Positions 43,410-54,752 of a DNA stretch of 64,000 nt are shown here, one piece after another. Position 1 is the first letter of the stretch; the number at the start of each line of letters is the position of its first letter. Where the stretch lies: contig JAPYXD010000698.1 in NCBI GenBank assembly GCA_030998225.1, positions 4,133,001 through 4,197,000 on the forward strand, read 5' to 3'. The position numbers and the translations under genes are program-made. Source of the stretch: Diplolepis rosae (Eukaryota > Arthropoda > Insecta > Hymenoptera > Diplolepididae). The notes beneath the pieces were generated by a model that was given only the letters and a program-made list of their open reading frames with translations, searched no databases and had not been told where the DNA came from.

Positions 43410-44373
43410 AAAATGTGATATCGCTTCCGCGGTGACATTCGTCCGCAAAGGGTTAAAATTTCAAATGGGAACCTATTTTTTATTGCAGATTCGGAATCCC
43501 GATACGATAATTACGATTTTTCATGAAAAAAATGCTTAAAAAAGCTCACCCTCTATGATAAGTACTCTGACCTGATGAATCTTTATGAGTTTACTGATGG
43601 TGTACCAGGATTTTACCAGAATACATATTCGAATAGAAAATAGTTTCTGTGCAAAATTTTTCTCGTAAACTCCCCTCGTGATCTGCTCTTGCAATGTTGC
43701 GAGTAGAATCATGATCGGTAAGGGTGTCTCATCTTACATCCAATCTCTTTCGTGGAAGGTAAAACGATCAGACTTTTTTTCTCTTTTACGGTCTTTCACA
43801 TCGTGCTCAATCGAGTTAATAAAATTGTTTTCCAGCCTTAAACCGGTTCTTGAGATCTGAGTTCTCGTTTCCAATGTTGTTTACGTGCGGTCATAGGCTG
43901 CCTTCGCTCCTCCCAGATCTCTTCAAGAATAAGACCTTTTCACCAGTAAGATTCTCCATTAGCACACGTGTCTTTCGACGCGTAAGTTTCTTAATGAGGC
44001 ACTTTTATCGACAAAAATCACGGAGCAGCTAAGCCGCATTACTAAACCTTACATTTTAGAAATTGAAAATCAATCTAGATTTTATCTAGTAACGGAATCT
44101 TCAATACTTATCTACTAATTATGAGCAAGTGGACGGGTTTTTATGAAGTGAACACCGGTAGACCAGTTGGTTAACAAGCCTTGCAAATACTCCAGAATGG
44201 GAGTTTTCAAGGCACTGGTACACTGAAGGTTTTTTCTTGTTTTAACTCTCTTTTAGACCAAAGTTGCGTCATTTGATAATTCCTTTTATTATCTTATGGC
44301 TTTGATAATATATTCACCGTTGTTTGGTAAGCGCCGCACTATTCCAAAGTAGTATGTCATTTTTAATTACTTG
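43410..44373. other. Intronic or intergenic, possible minor exon not called
   Basis: 43835-44000 has an acceptor-like TTTTCCAG, an open frame of ~60 codons and GTAAGT at 43983. There is no recognisable protein, and the phase does not argue for membership in sestrin. Confidence 0.3.
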
Positions 44374-44429
44374 ACTGAGAAAAAATATTTGATTGAATCA
44401 AAGAAAATTATTTGTTTGAGAGAGTTTAT

Positions 44430-44765
44430 TTAAGGTAGTTTTCATCCACAAAAATTAGACCTCAGGCAAAAATAGATAATTTTGCTTTCAAGAATAGCAA
44501 TATCATTATTGAAGGGCTATTTTGAAAGAGAAAAGATTATTTTACCTGAAAAAAATTTAAAACAGGAAAATAATTTTATTAATAAATTTTATTTTTAACC
44601 CAACTTTTTTTTCTTATCGCTTCTTACCAAATTTTAAAAAATTATGTGATTCTAATAAATCATGAACCATTTGTTCGGAGAAAAAATTTCCCACAACTTC
44701 ACCGCTTCTGATTTTTAAAAATAAATTCGTTAATGGCTGAAAACATTTAAAAAACATGTTTTTCT
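44430..44765. mobile_element. TTAA foldback (GGTAGTTCC family), left arm only
   Basis: TTAA-GGTAGTTTTCATCCAC, then GACCTCAGGCAAAAATAGAT and further arm sequence to about TAATGGCTGAAAACATT; the right arm is absent. Confidence 0.8.
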
Positions 44766-45054
44766 AAAGTACATAAAATTTTCATTTCAAAGTTTGGGAA
44801 AGGATAGAGAAAACAAAAACAGACGTAGGTAAACTACTTTTGATTTCGAAAATGAAAAAAAGTTCAATTTTAGCAAAATACACAAACATGTCGAAACTTG
44901 ATCAAATTGTTCACATGAACTTTCTAATTTCCTTAAGTATCACGTGCCTTTAATTTAAAAATTTGATTTATTCGAATTGAATCAAATTTGTTTCACTCAA
45001 ACAAAGTATCTTTGAACCAAATAAAGATTTGTTCAAATCAAATAAATTTCTGTC

Positions 45055-45203
45055 TTAAGGCCATGAATCAATCGGATGACGTGACTAAATTGAACATGAA
45101 TTTTCCAAAAATTTCAGGAATATATTTTGTGAAAAAATAAAGTTATCTTAGATAAAATTTTTCAGAAACGTGGTCACGTGTTCCGGTTGATTCATACCCT
45201 TAA
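45055..45203. mobile_element. Short complete E-box TTAA element
   Basis: TTAA-GGCCATGAATCAATCGG ... CCGGTTGATTCATACCC-TTAA, 149 bp with TTAA on both sides. The left tip has GACGTG, the right tip GGTCACGTGTTCC. It is nested in the MITE at 44374-45846. Confidence 0.85.
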
Positions 45204-45450
45204 ACAAATTATATTTTTGACCATATACAAACGCAATAATTTGTTTAGAAGAAAAATGTATTTAATTCGAACAAGTTTTTATTTGGTCCAAAGATCAGGG
45301 TGGCCGCTGGACCTGGAATTTTTTTAAATTTTCAATAAAAAACGATTTTAATTTGTTTTAAATGTGTGCTAGCAACTCAAGTGCTCTACATTATCGCCCG
45401 CCGGGTTTAAAAGTACCGGTCTGCCCAGCGACACTGGGCGTACATAGCAG

Positions 45451-45462
45451 TGCGCATGCGCA
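45451..45462. promoter_or_regulatory. Perfect palindromic NRF-1/Ewg-type site
   Basis: TGCGCATGCGCA is the consensus palindrome bound by NRF-1 (Erect wing in flies). ACGCCATTTG, resembling a YY1/Pho site, follows 30 bp on. The block lies within a probable insertion (45297-45785) inside a MITE, so its relevance to any gene is uncertain. Confidence 0.35.
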
Positions 45463-46380
45463 TTAATAATGATGCGTACCGGTCCCAAATACGCCATTTG
45501 TTCCCTCGAAACAGGGCTAAAAATGCTCATTTTTATGTTTAAGAGGTAAAAAGTGATTTACTTATATATTATATAATGCATTTCGAAATTCCCGCCTTAT
45601 TGTCCATTTCATATGATTTAATGATTTCGGTATATCAGGAGAAATTTCATTTCAGAATATTAAATAAAAAATATTTCGAAACTTTAAAAACCTATTGCAT
45701 TAACTATTATTCATTGGCAACTAATTTTTTAATGACCGGGAAAAAATTTTCGATGACTGTTAATTAAAATAAATCTTTTTTTTATATCAAAAAAAGCCTT
45801 TCAAACAAATAGTTTTCTTTCATTCAATCAAATCTTTTTCCTGAGTGTTGATGACTAGAAATCACATTGGCTGTGATGTTGCTGATTTGCTTCTTATCAT
45901 GAAGAAGTAGTTTATGCAAATGGAACCATACCTTTTGTCTCATCCTAGCTGGAAAGTAATTATTAATTGTTATGCCTTTGAACCGGTTGCTTCTGAGAGC
46001 TTCTCTGTCGTCTTGAATTCAAGTTTCGCAAAAGAGAATTTCGTATAGAATATTTTCAGTTTAAATATTGATAATCTTTCGAAAAAACTCCTTCAAATCG
46101 GCTTTTGAAGATTAAGATATATTACTTTTCAATTGATTTTAATATGCGGGTAGTTTGTGGCGAAACCCATCATTTCAATATTTAGCTCTGAAACCACATA
46201 CTTCCTGATTTCATCACAAATTGCCCGAACTCAATACTAAAGTATCTTCTACTAATCTCTTCCTTTTCTCGCTTCTATCATATTTTCTAAATAACAATAA
46301 ATTTATTTATTGAATTGCTAAAAGTATAACTGGTTTGAATTATACTTAAAATACCATAAAACTATAATAGGAGTAATTTT

Positions 46381-46964
46381 CTACTCTCTAAATCTGAATC
46401 AGTGATTTGACTTTTCACTGATTCATCAGTTAAAAAATATTTTTCACTTTTAAATCAGTTAATTTTCACTGATTCATCAATGGAAAAAATATTCCTCACT
46501 GTTAAATCATTTAATTTTCACTGATATAATCAGTGAAATTTCACTGATAACACAGGTCTACATGGTTTTGTTATGGAGTAGCTGAGGTACATTTCCGAAG
46601 TAATTTTTGGCAATTATTTTTTTTCAATCGGCGATATCTCCAGGTAGAAAAATTAAAATAATACATGTAAATAGTGAAATGGAAAGCTGAAAAGTGGCTC
46701 TTTTTTATGGTTTTTTACTATTTAAAAAATAATAAAAATTCGCGAAGTTATCGATGCTCAAATATAGCGATAACCGTGTTTTCGCACTTTTAGGTTAGGA
46801 TTACTCGAAAACCTGACGTGATGGAGTAATTCTGAGCCCGGATTAGGTTTCTATGCCAAAAATTACTTCGGAAATGACTATCGGTATTTCTATAACAATC
46901 ACAACCTCATATTTTGTAGACCTGTGTAATTAGTAGATTTTGACTGATTCAGATTTAGGGATTA
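46381..46964. mobile_element. CTCTAAATC MITE split by a second MITE
   Basis: The left part 46381-46550 and right part 46927-46964 (AATTAGTAGATTTTGACTGA, then TTCAGATTTAGGGA) form one element of the 43129 family. The break is the element at 46551-46926. Confidence 0.82.
46551..46926. mobile_element. PIF/Harbinger-like MITE, TAA duplication
   Basis: 12-bp perfect inverted ends CACAGGTCTACA / TGTAGACCTGTG, flanked by TAA on both sides (46548-46550 and 46927-46929). A second, 22-bp perfect inverted repeat (ATTTCCGAAGTAATTTTTGG and on, about 46591-46612 with 46855-46876) lies inside. A 3-bp TAA/TWA duplication is typical of PIF/Harbinger. No coding sequence. Confidence 0.85.
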
Positions 46965-48236
46965 TATATTTGGGTCTTGAAAAAGAGATAGTATGTATTC
47001 TCAACATGACGAGGAGAAATTAAGAAGCAATTGCTTTCTGGTTTAGGATAGTGTGGACCTTTGTCTCGGGTTACCCGGCCTCGAATCTGCTACTGATATG
47101 TATGCAGGCTGTTGAACAACGGCGCCTGTCACGTGTAAAGCAATAATCAATACATCATGACGTCACTAAAAACCTCGCACTAACCAATGAAAGAAGAGCG
47201 TCAGCTGCTGAACGGGCCATCCGCTGATAAGAAAGAGCATCGAACTTGAGTTTCTTTGTTCTCCACATCGTTTCTTTTATTTTCTTATATTTTCCTTAAA
47301 ATTCTTACTTTCTTTTTATTTAGTTATTAAAAGCTTGATTTTTCTTCACCTGGTATTAATAGTGTAGATCTACTGATTACTTAACCTCTTCTAGTGGAAA
47401 TTTTCTCGTTTAGCGAAAAAACGAATTTATCTCAAAAATCCACTGGTGATATACATATAAGTAACCTTGAGTTGGTAATATGAACTCGAGATTTCGAGCA
47501 CGCGCTTCGGGCTTATCGATGTTGTTGACCGACCCAAGGATTGTCGCTGAAGGAGCTATAGATAGTCTTCAATTTTAGAATTTCCTTCATCTTGACAATA
47601 TTTAATCTTTGCTTTCTCGTGGTCGATCATGAATAACACATTATATTAATTTTTTTAAATATCTAAACAAGTTAGAGTTTATTCAATCTGAAAATAAATG
47701 GTTCTCGAGGTGATGTTTATTTTGGGAATAATACTTATAACTGTTATGCATGGTGCTCTCTATTTTTTTTTAGAAAAGGCTTCTTTTTTAAAGAAGCTCT
47801 ATGTCTCACGCTTCTCTAACAATAATAAATATCTGGCTTGGCAGGGCTCTCTTTTCTTCTTGATTAGCCCGCTTTACCGCCTCTTGGTAACTTGGTAAAC
47901 TATAAATAACTCTGAATACCCTAATACCATGTTTCATTTTTTTTAGTTCTTTTCATTACCCTAAGTGCGCGTTTAAGCAAAATCACACACGTGTGCGCTT
48001 TCTGAGTAGCAGTCCATGATGTGGAACGTGGGGAAAAAGGAAGGTCGAACCTTTATTCTTTTTTTCGTTTAGGCTCTTCTACTTCCTGAATCCAGTATTC
48101 TCTCTACTTTATGAAAATTAAAACTGTTTCAATAAAATTATTGATTTTTTCATGTTTTTATCTCTTTTTAGGTTCTAGATTCATATTTATGTTATGTATG
48201 TGAGATAGTTGAAGCTTGAATTTAATTTTTTTATTT
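46965..48236. promoter_or_regulatory. Unique, promoter-like stretch with CRE, E-box, CCAAT
   Basis: Less AT-rich and without recognised repeats from about 47030 to 47580. Within 60 bp there are CACGTG (47130-47135), the full CRE palindrome TGACGTCA (47158-47165) and CCAAT (47184-47188). A 19-codon ATG frame lies at 47518-47577. If sestrin starts upstream at 41274, this is intronic and could be an alternative promoter or enhancer. Motif-based inference only. Confidence 0.3.
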
Positions 48237-48430
48237 GTTTTAGGTAGTTGTGTCAAAAATAAGTTCTCTGGAAAATAAAGTTTTTCTATAATTTTAAAAC
48301 TTGAATCGTGTATTACTTTTCGTCAGTTTTAAATTTTGTTCATAAAAAATAATGTTTTTATTTGCATATGACACGACTAGTAATATAATTTCAAGTCTTA
48401 AAATTATATAAAAACTTTTTTTCTAGACAC
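48237..48430. mobile_element. Internally deleted TTAA foldback, second family
   Basis: GGTAGTTGTGTCAAAAATAA at the left and the AATTATATAAAAACTTTTTT arm at the right match the ends of 37820-38463 (GGTAGTTGTGCC); the central ~450 bp are missing. Confidence 0.7.
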
Positions 48431-48949
48431 TGGCCATTAATAAAACTTGGCTATCTTTGTACTAATCGACACCTAAAGACCAACAAAGGTTTTGGTTAAT
48501 CCATATTATCAGGTTTCAATTGAAGCTGCAAGAGAATTCAGGGTCACAAATAGAATGTTAATACTAGCTATAGACATGTATGGAACTATCGTTTTAAATT
48601 TATCTCCAGAAGATATAACTTCAAATAATTGGGGCTTGAACCAATAAAAGCATAACATTGGGGGAGTACAATATCTTGACTGGAAAGCCCTCGGAATGGC
48701 CTTGAAACCAGGAGCACAAGAAGAAGAAGAAAAGAATTAACCAACACGCTTGCATACAGGCGTCAGCAAGTAATTGATCATGAAAAGAAATTATCCTCAA
48801 AAGAGTTTTAAATATATATTCTCAGATTGAATACATAGAGAAATTTTATTAATATTTTAAACCAACCAACTCTGCAATAAATCTGAATAGAAAGTAGCTT
48901 CTCTAGGTCAGAAATATGTGTGTATTCACGCAGAATTTATAAAACTGAA
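48431..48949. other. Intronic or intergenic, nothing recognised
   Basis: No coding exon or repeat recognised. Confidence 0.35.
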
Positions 48950-49624
48950 TTAAGGGGTAACACCACTCTATGGGCCTAAAAAAAGCGTTTTTTTTTGGGC
49001 GGAAGAAAAGGTGATAGAGAAATAATACTTAGGGTAATTATTGAGCATATATTTAAGTATATCAGAAAAAAGTTTTGCAGGAAAATATTACAAAATGGCG
49101 ACACTGCAGCAATTCTCCTGAGGTGCGAATTTGAAGCTGGAAAAAAGAAAAAAAATCTATGTAATCTACATGAGTGTAGCTAGTGAACCACTTAGGGGAT
49201 TTTAGAAATATTGATTTTTTATAATTGGCGAGTGTTTGAATAAAGTCGTTCACTTTTCACAAAAAAAAGACAGTCACTTGTTAATAAATATTGTTTAAAT
49301 TAACTAATCGAAAATCCCCTAAGTGGTTCACTTTGAAATGTTATTTTAAAGTTGAAGTTAAATTTTCAAATAAAAAGATTGAAAATTGTTAGAGCTATGC
49401 TGCGTGCCGTTTTGAAAAATCATATTTCGAAAAAAACGCGTTTGAAGTTTTGAAATGTGTTATAGACATGAACAAATGAAAAAATTCTACTCTTAGAAAA
49501 CTCTCACAAATTTTTTTTCAGGGATTGGACTTTTTCCTCATATTTTAGAAGGTTCAAAGTATCTTTTGAGCCAATAAAAGAAAAAATGATTTTTTGAAAA
49601 TTCTACAGTGGTGTTACCCCTTAA
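48950..49624. mobile_element. TTAA element with GGGGTAACACCACT termini
   Basis: Perfect 14-bp inverted ends GGGGTAACACCACT / AGTGGTGTTACCCC inside TTAA duplications (48950-48953, 49621-49624). A perfect 21-bp inverted repeat also occurs inside (49183-49203 with 49311-49331, starting GTGAACCACTTAGGGG). It is 675 bp with no convincing coding sequence. Confidence 0.88.
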
Positions 49625-51934
49625 CACAGTTAGACAAGTTTATCAGCAAATGTGTTTAATTAAAAGGGAAGATGTTACGTGATGCAGGAAATCTTTCACT
49701 GCTCTAATGAGAAATGAGAGTATAATTTTTAAAAAGTAAATCCCAATTCATTCATGAATTGTAATATATTAATATTGTCTTTAAAGAATTGTTTAAAATA
49801 GGATTTTGGGTGAAACAGCAAAGTAGATATGGGATAAAATTCCACAGATTATATAATCAACCGGTAATAAAGCTATGGTATCAGGTTTCAATTCGCCATC
49901 TTGTTTGGGCTCTTATTCATCTACATTGTCCTTCTGCTGACGTTATTCATTTCTTGTTTTTTCCCTTTTATTTAATGCTATATAAAGTTGGCTCACTCAT
50001 CTTGTAAATTCATTTAATTAACCAAGCACTCATCTTGTGCCTGATTAAATGTTAGCTTTTGCAGATGCTTGCAATTTGAAACAGACATACAACAAAAGGG
50101 GCGTTGCCATTAATACACATAAAAACATTAATGCTGAGTTGTATTATTGCATTATTTATAGTCTATTAAATTTGATTAACATGTTTCCATTAAGTGTTGG
50201 AGTAATGATAGTGGTGCTAATTAAGATTATTATTTCATACGTGTACATGCAGTCAAATTGTTCCGGAAGTAGAACAGAAATCTCATTCGAGGGTTAAGGC
50301 TATTGTCATTCCGAATGGGTAGATACGGAAACGACATAAATTCTAGCCCTTTATTTATTACGTGGGTTGCTTCCTCAATATAAGGGTCATTTAATGCGCA
50401 CCTATAACATAAATTAAGGTACTTGATTAGCTTTTCCGTTTTCTGATGATTTATAATAATTTTAGGTTCAGTCGAATTCGGAAATTAGAAAATTACCTGA
50501 AGTATTAATCCTGGCATAGTCGAAAGCGTCTCTTTTTCCATATAAATATTTTGAATTCTTTAAATTACAAAATATATAGGATTTTTAGGTTACATAGAGT
50601 AAATTGAAGAACATTAGAAATAAAGATACACCCTCTGTGTATATAAGTTAGGAAGGTAACATCCGAAAAGCTAGAAATATATAATCCTATTTCATCAAGT
50701 TTTCAAATTCTTGAAGTAGCACTTACACGAATTTTCTATGGCATAAAAGAAAGTTTGGACTAAGCATTGAATAATGTACTATTTATTGGGAACCGCCAAG
50801 CTGCGAGACGCCATCTATAATTCCAATGCGGCTAAAATGAGAACAAACGCAAAGGGATCGAATGTTTACAATTAATTTCAATTTGTGTATAAAGGTGATT
50901 TTACAATTGTTCTGTGAAGTTTGGAACAATAAATGATTGATAAAAATAAATATTCATCGGATACAAAGTGTTTCAGATAGGATTTTCACAGTAAATAGTG
51001 AAAAAGAAGTTTTCTGTTTAAACTGTTTTATTATGAAAAAACAAGTATTCCACTATACTACGCAAGTTTCAACACGTTCTAAGCTTAAATGACCTTTTTT
51101 TAACGTGAATATAAACTCTGAATAAATTTGTATAATTTTATAAATAAAATAGTTACTATTTAAAAAAGTGTAACCTAATAGTTAGGTTAGAATTCGTATT
51201 TCAGTTCGGATTCATATTTTTGACCCATTCTGGATCGAATTTCTTTCTGTATACATCAATTAAACTTTATTCAAGCTTATAGGTTATTACTTGCTGTGCA
51301 TGGTAAAATAATTGCTTCTTTTAGAAAAAAATTGTTTGAACAAAAATACATGTTTTTTAGCTATATACGATGAAAATTCTATTTGAAAACACTTTGTTTT
51401 CGATAAGTATTTATTTTTATTATCTACTCGTTGGTCCAAACTTCACAGAAAAATTGTGAAATCACTTATGCACAAATTAAAATTCATTTTAAACATTCGA
51501 CCCCCTTGCGTTAATTCGCGACACTAGCGCAACCAAGATTTCAGATCACAATACTTTACGGATGTGCTATATATTATTAATTGTTAGTATCAATGATAAA
51601 ATGATTACAATCAAAACCAGTATCCTATACATGTAATGTATTTAAATCTTACTATAAAATTGTTTTTCTTTTTTATAAAAAAAATAATATTACGGAAAGT
51701 TATTGAACGAAAGTCCTATGGAATTTTCAGAATTTCTTTCGATAAAGTTTATGATTGAGAGCCATAAAAAGTATGAAATACAAGAGAAGTTCAATGGGTT
51801 AAATTGAACGCTTTCACTGGATCGATAGAAAGGAGGAGCCTGTTTAATATGTTAGTGTGGTTTTGTCTGTTTAAGTAAATCATTGCATGCAATAGCACGA
51901 CTAACTTTTGAATAGGACTGTTCCAAAAAAAATC
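49625..51934. other. Intronic or intergenic
   Basis: Mostly unique AT-rich DNA. A SINE-like tail (TAGTCGAAAGCGTCTCTTTTTCC) lies at 50518-50540. A GCGAGACGCCATC segment near 50796 is less AT-rich. The frames at 49789-50007 and 50049-50297 have no support. Confidence 0.35.
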
Positions 51935-52580
51935 CCTTAAGGACATGTGATACTTCAAGAAAATTTCAAGTTAATCTAAAAAAATTCGGACATGTTCGCT
52001 TCAAAAATATATAAAATTTTGTTTTCAAAATTTGGGAAATAGTAGAGAAGATTAAAACGGACGTAGATAGATTAATTTTAGTTTTGGTAATAAAAAAAAT
52101 TTTTTAATAAATTTGGCTAAGGTTTTTATATTTTCTGCCACTTTCTAAGTTAAAAAAAAAATTTCATGCATTTTGGACACAAACATGTTGAGACCTATGG
52201 CCCTGAAGCCCATGGATCAACTAGAACACGTGATTAAAGTATTTGTTATTTCATTCTTGTGAGATAACTTTTTTAGTTTACACAATATCTTTCTGAAAAT
52301 GTGGAAAATAGGATAAAAGATAATATGGAACGTCTGTTAACTTCGGTATAGTATAGATTTTTGCCAATAAATTTTGTAGATAAAATAAAACTTTATAACT
52401 TACTTGCAGTTACAGCCAACTTTTAATTTTTTACAAAATTTTATCTAAAAAGAATTTGACAGACGTTCTTTATTATCTTCTATTGTATTTTTCAAATTTT
52501 CATAAAGATATTTTGCAGACTTAAAAAGTTATCTTACAAGACTTTTTATAGAAATTTCGTCATGTGATCCGGAGAAAAAA
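51935..52580. repeat. Dispersed repeat joined to E-box TTAA element
   Basis: 51940-52200 shares GGGAAATAGTAGAGAA, GACGTAGATAG and CAAACATGTTGA blocks with 44790-44910. It runs into GCCCATGGATCAACTAGAAC with CACGTGA (52209-52235), an E-box-family element continuing to TTTCGTCATGTGATCCGG at about 52575, where the right tip is lost. Confidence 0.6.
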
Positions 52581-52593
52581 TATTTGATTAACT

Positions 52594-52890
52594 GATCCCT
52601 ACCTTACCGACACTTTTTTCGTCCTTCGCATTCCCATATTAATTAAGGTATCGAGTTGAAACTTAAATAATGGAGTAAAATGCAGTAGAGAACGTTTATC
52701 TGCTCCAAATTTTGTATAATTATAAAAATTATATAACAAGAATTTTTGGAGATTTTTTTTCAGTTATAAATATTTAGGAGCAGAAAAACGTTCCTTAGTG
52801 CTTTTTACTTAATTACTCAAAGTTTAAATTCCATATCTCAATTAATGTGGAAATACGAGAGGTGAAAAAAGTGTCGGTAAGGTAGGGATC
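52594..52890. mobile_element. 297-bp MITE, GATCCCTACCTTACCGACAC termini
   Basis: 27-bp perfect inverted ends (52594-52620 and 52864-52890). Further inward, CGTTTATCTGCTCC and GGAGCAGAAAAACG mirror each other, so most of the element can fold. The target duplication is unclear. A diverged relative may lie at 29725-29930. Confidence 0.85.
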
Positions 52891-52913
52891 GGATAAGTAA
52901 GACATAACCTTGA

Positions 52914-53092
52914 AACTACTCTCTAAATTTCGAATTTATGAAAATTCTTTCATTCCCAATGAAAGAAAAAATGACGAATTTTTATTGAAAATTTCTTGCT
53001 AATTAAGAATGACGGAATTCACACAAATTCATTAGTACATTTTACCTAGAATTAGTTAATATTGACTAATTCAGATTTAAAGAATAAATATA
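52914..53092. mobile_element. Diverged CTCTAAATC-type MITE
   Basis: CTACTCTCTAAATTTCGAAT at the left and GACTAATTCAGATTTAAAGA at the right; the inside is less regular than in the other copies. Confidence 0.6.
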
Positions 53093-54147
53093 ACTGTTTA
53101 TACATCAAATACACATGTATCCTACATTCATTTTGGTGCACTAAAATATCTAAACCAACGAAAAAATTTTCAGACTCACGAAATGCCATAATCTAATTTG
53201 TATGATAAAAAATTGCTTTATCATTGTGCAGATAAGGTCGAAAGCTTGGTCGGCTGGAACAACTCACAGTTTCCCTTCCCTTAATTCTTTAACGCATAAA
53301 CTCGCTTTCATATTTTTCTCTCTTCCCTTCTCTCTACTGGGAACAAAAATATAAACCTCCATTAAAATTTATGTGGCTGTTTATGCGATTCGCTGATACA
53401 TTCAATCGAGGCAATTGCCCCGTCGACTTATTGCTTCAATAGAGCTACTTGTTTTCGCAAAGCTTCACTTTTGCCATTGATTATACTCTCTGAACGTCCG
53501 CCCACATAGCGCTACGGATACTATTATTATCAGTGAATCTTGTTTACGAAAGGCAAGAGAGAATCTAGTCAAAAAAGTTCCCCTCAGCGATGCCCTTCCT
53601 AGTTCTGAGCGTTTTGCCTGGAGATGGTACCACGCGTCACTGGATCTCAAGGTTACACCTCGAATATTCGTTCATGTGGTTTGACCACTAAAATACTATT
53701 GTCGCTTTGACCTTTCATAACTGAAATTTCAAGCCAGCTTTCTGGTGCTTAGCCATTTTAGTTTCTAAGATAGAAAAACACGTTTGGAATGATAATGATA
53801 GTCACGCCTACGCGACATAAAGGATTCATTTTGTTTTGGCCTTGACGAGTAAAAGTTTAAACTCCAATTGAAGATTAAAGCTAGTGTCAATCGTATAATG
53901 CAGGCTTTTCGTAACTATTTTTTGCGATTTCACTTTACAAAAGATTAGTTGATGGTCTTCTTCGTTCCTCTGAAATTCTTCGTTTTTTGGTATTTTCCTT
54001 ATTCCTCTAATTAGACTAGTGCGACTGATTAGCCTTTTTTGATTAAATGCTTTTTTATGACTATCTCAAGATAAACTTGACTAACTAGAGTTATCTTTAT
54101 CAATTTTCAGTAAATAATTAGTTTTTGCGGAAAGTAATTTAAATGTT
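53093..54147. other. Intronic or intergenic, unique and less AT-rich
   Basis: 53200-53850 is not repeat-like and is less AT-rich than its surroundings. A 61-codon minus frame at 53465-53650 has no family or splice support. It could hold regulatory sequence. Confidence 0.3.
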
Positions 54148-54752
54148 TTAAGGTAGTTCATCCAGCAAAAGTAGATAATTTTGTTTCTAAGAATAGCAAT
54201 ATTATTATTGAAGGGCTATTTTAAAAGAGAAAAGATTATTTTCCATGAAAAAAATTTGAAACACGAGAAAATAATTTTATTAATAAATTTTACATCTGCC
54301 CCAACTTTTTTTCTTATCGCTTCTTGCCAAATTTAAAAAAAATTATGCGATTCTAATAAATCACGAATCATTTTTTCAGAGAAAAGATTTTCCACAACTT
54401 TTCCGTTTCCAGTTTTTTAGAATAAATTCCTTAATGGCTGAAACCATTAATACAAATTTTATAAACAAATTGCTGAATTTGATAAAAATTGATTCATTAT
54501 CATAAATTGGAAATGGTTATGTTGTAGAGAATCTTTTCCTTGATAATCTGATTCATAATTTATTAGAATTGCATAATTTTTTAAAATTTGGCAAGAAGCG
54601 ATAAGAAAAAAAGTTGTGGAAAAAATATAATTTATTAATAAAATTATTTTTTTATGTTTCAGATTTTTTTCATGGAAAGTAATCTTTTTGCTTTCAAAAT
54701 AGCCGTTCAATAATAATATTGCTATTCTTAAAAGCAAAATTATCTATTTTTT
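54148..54752. mobile_element. TTAA foldback (GGTAGTTCC family), right tip missing
   Basis: TTAA-GGTAGTTCATCCAGC at 54148; the arms pair through TTCTTATCGCTTCTTGCCAA and TTGGCAAGAAGCGATAAGAA. It stops at TTATCTATTTTTTTTGCATT without the mirrored tip. Confidence 0.82.

Larger units (their letters stand above)
44374..45846. mobile_element. CACTCAG-type MITE expanded by nested insertions
   Basis: The ends ACTGAGAAAAAATATTTGAT (44374) and ATCAAATCTTTTTCCTGAGTG (45846) are inverted and belong to the family at 14039-14423, normally ~385 bp. The 1.47-kb length is explained by at least three insertions: half of a GGTAGTTCC foldback (44430-44765), an E-box TTAA element (45055-45203), and a segment starting CAGGGTGGCCGCTGGACC (about 45297-45785). 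Confidence 0.75.

Noticed and set aside
43850..44032. Possible exon with TTTTCCAG acceptor and GTAAGT donor
   Set aside because: The frame is open but shows no resemblance to sestrin or other proteins, and similar chance combinations occur elsewhere. Kept only as a note in the intergenic entry.
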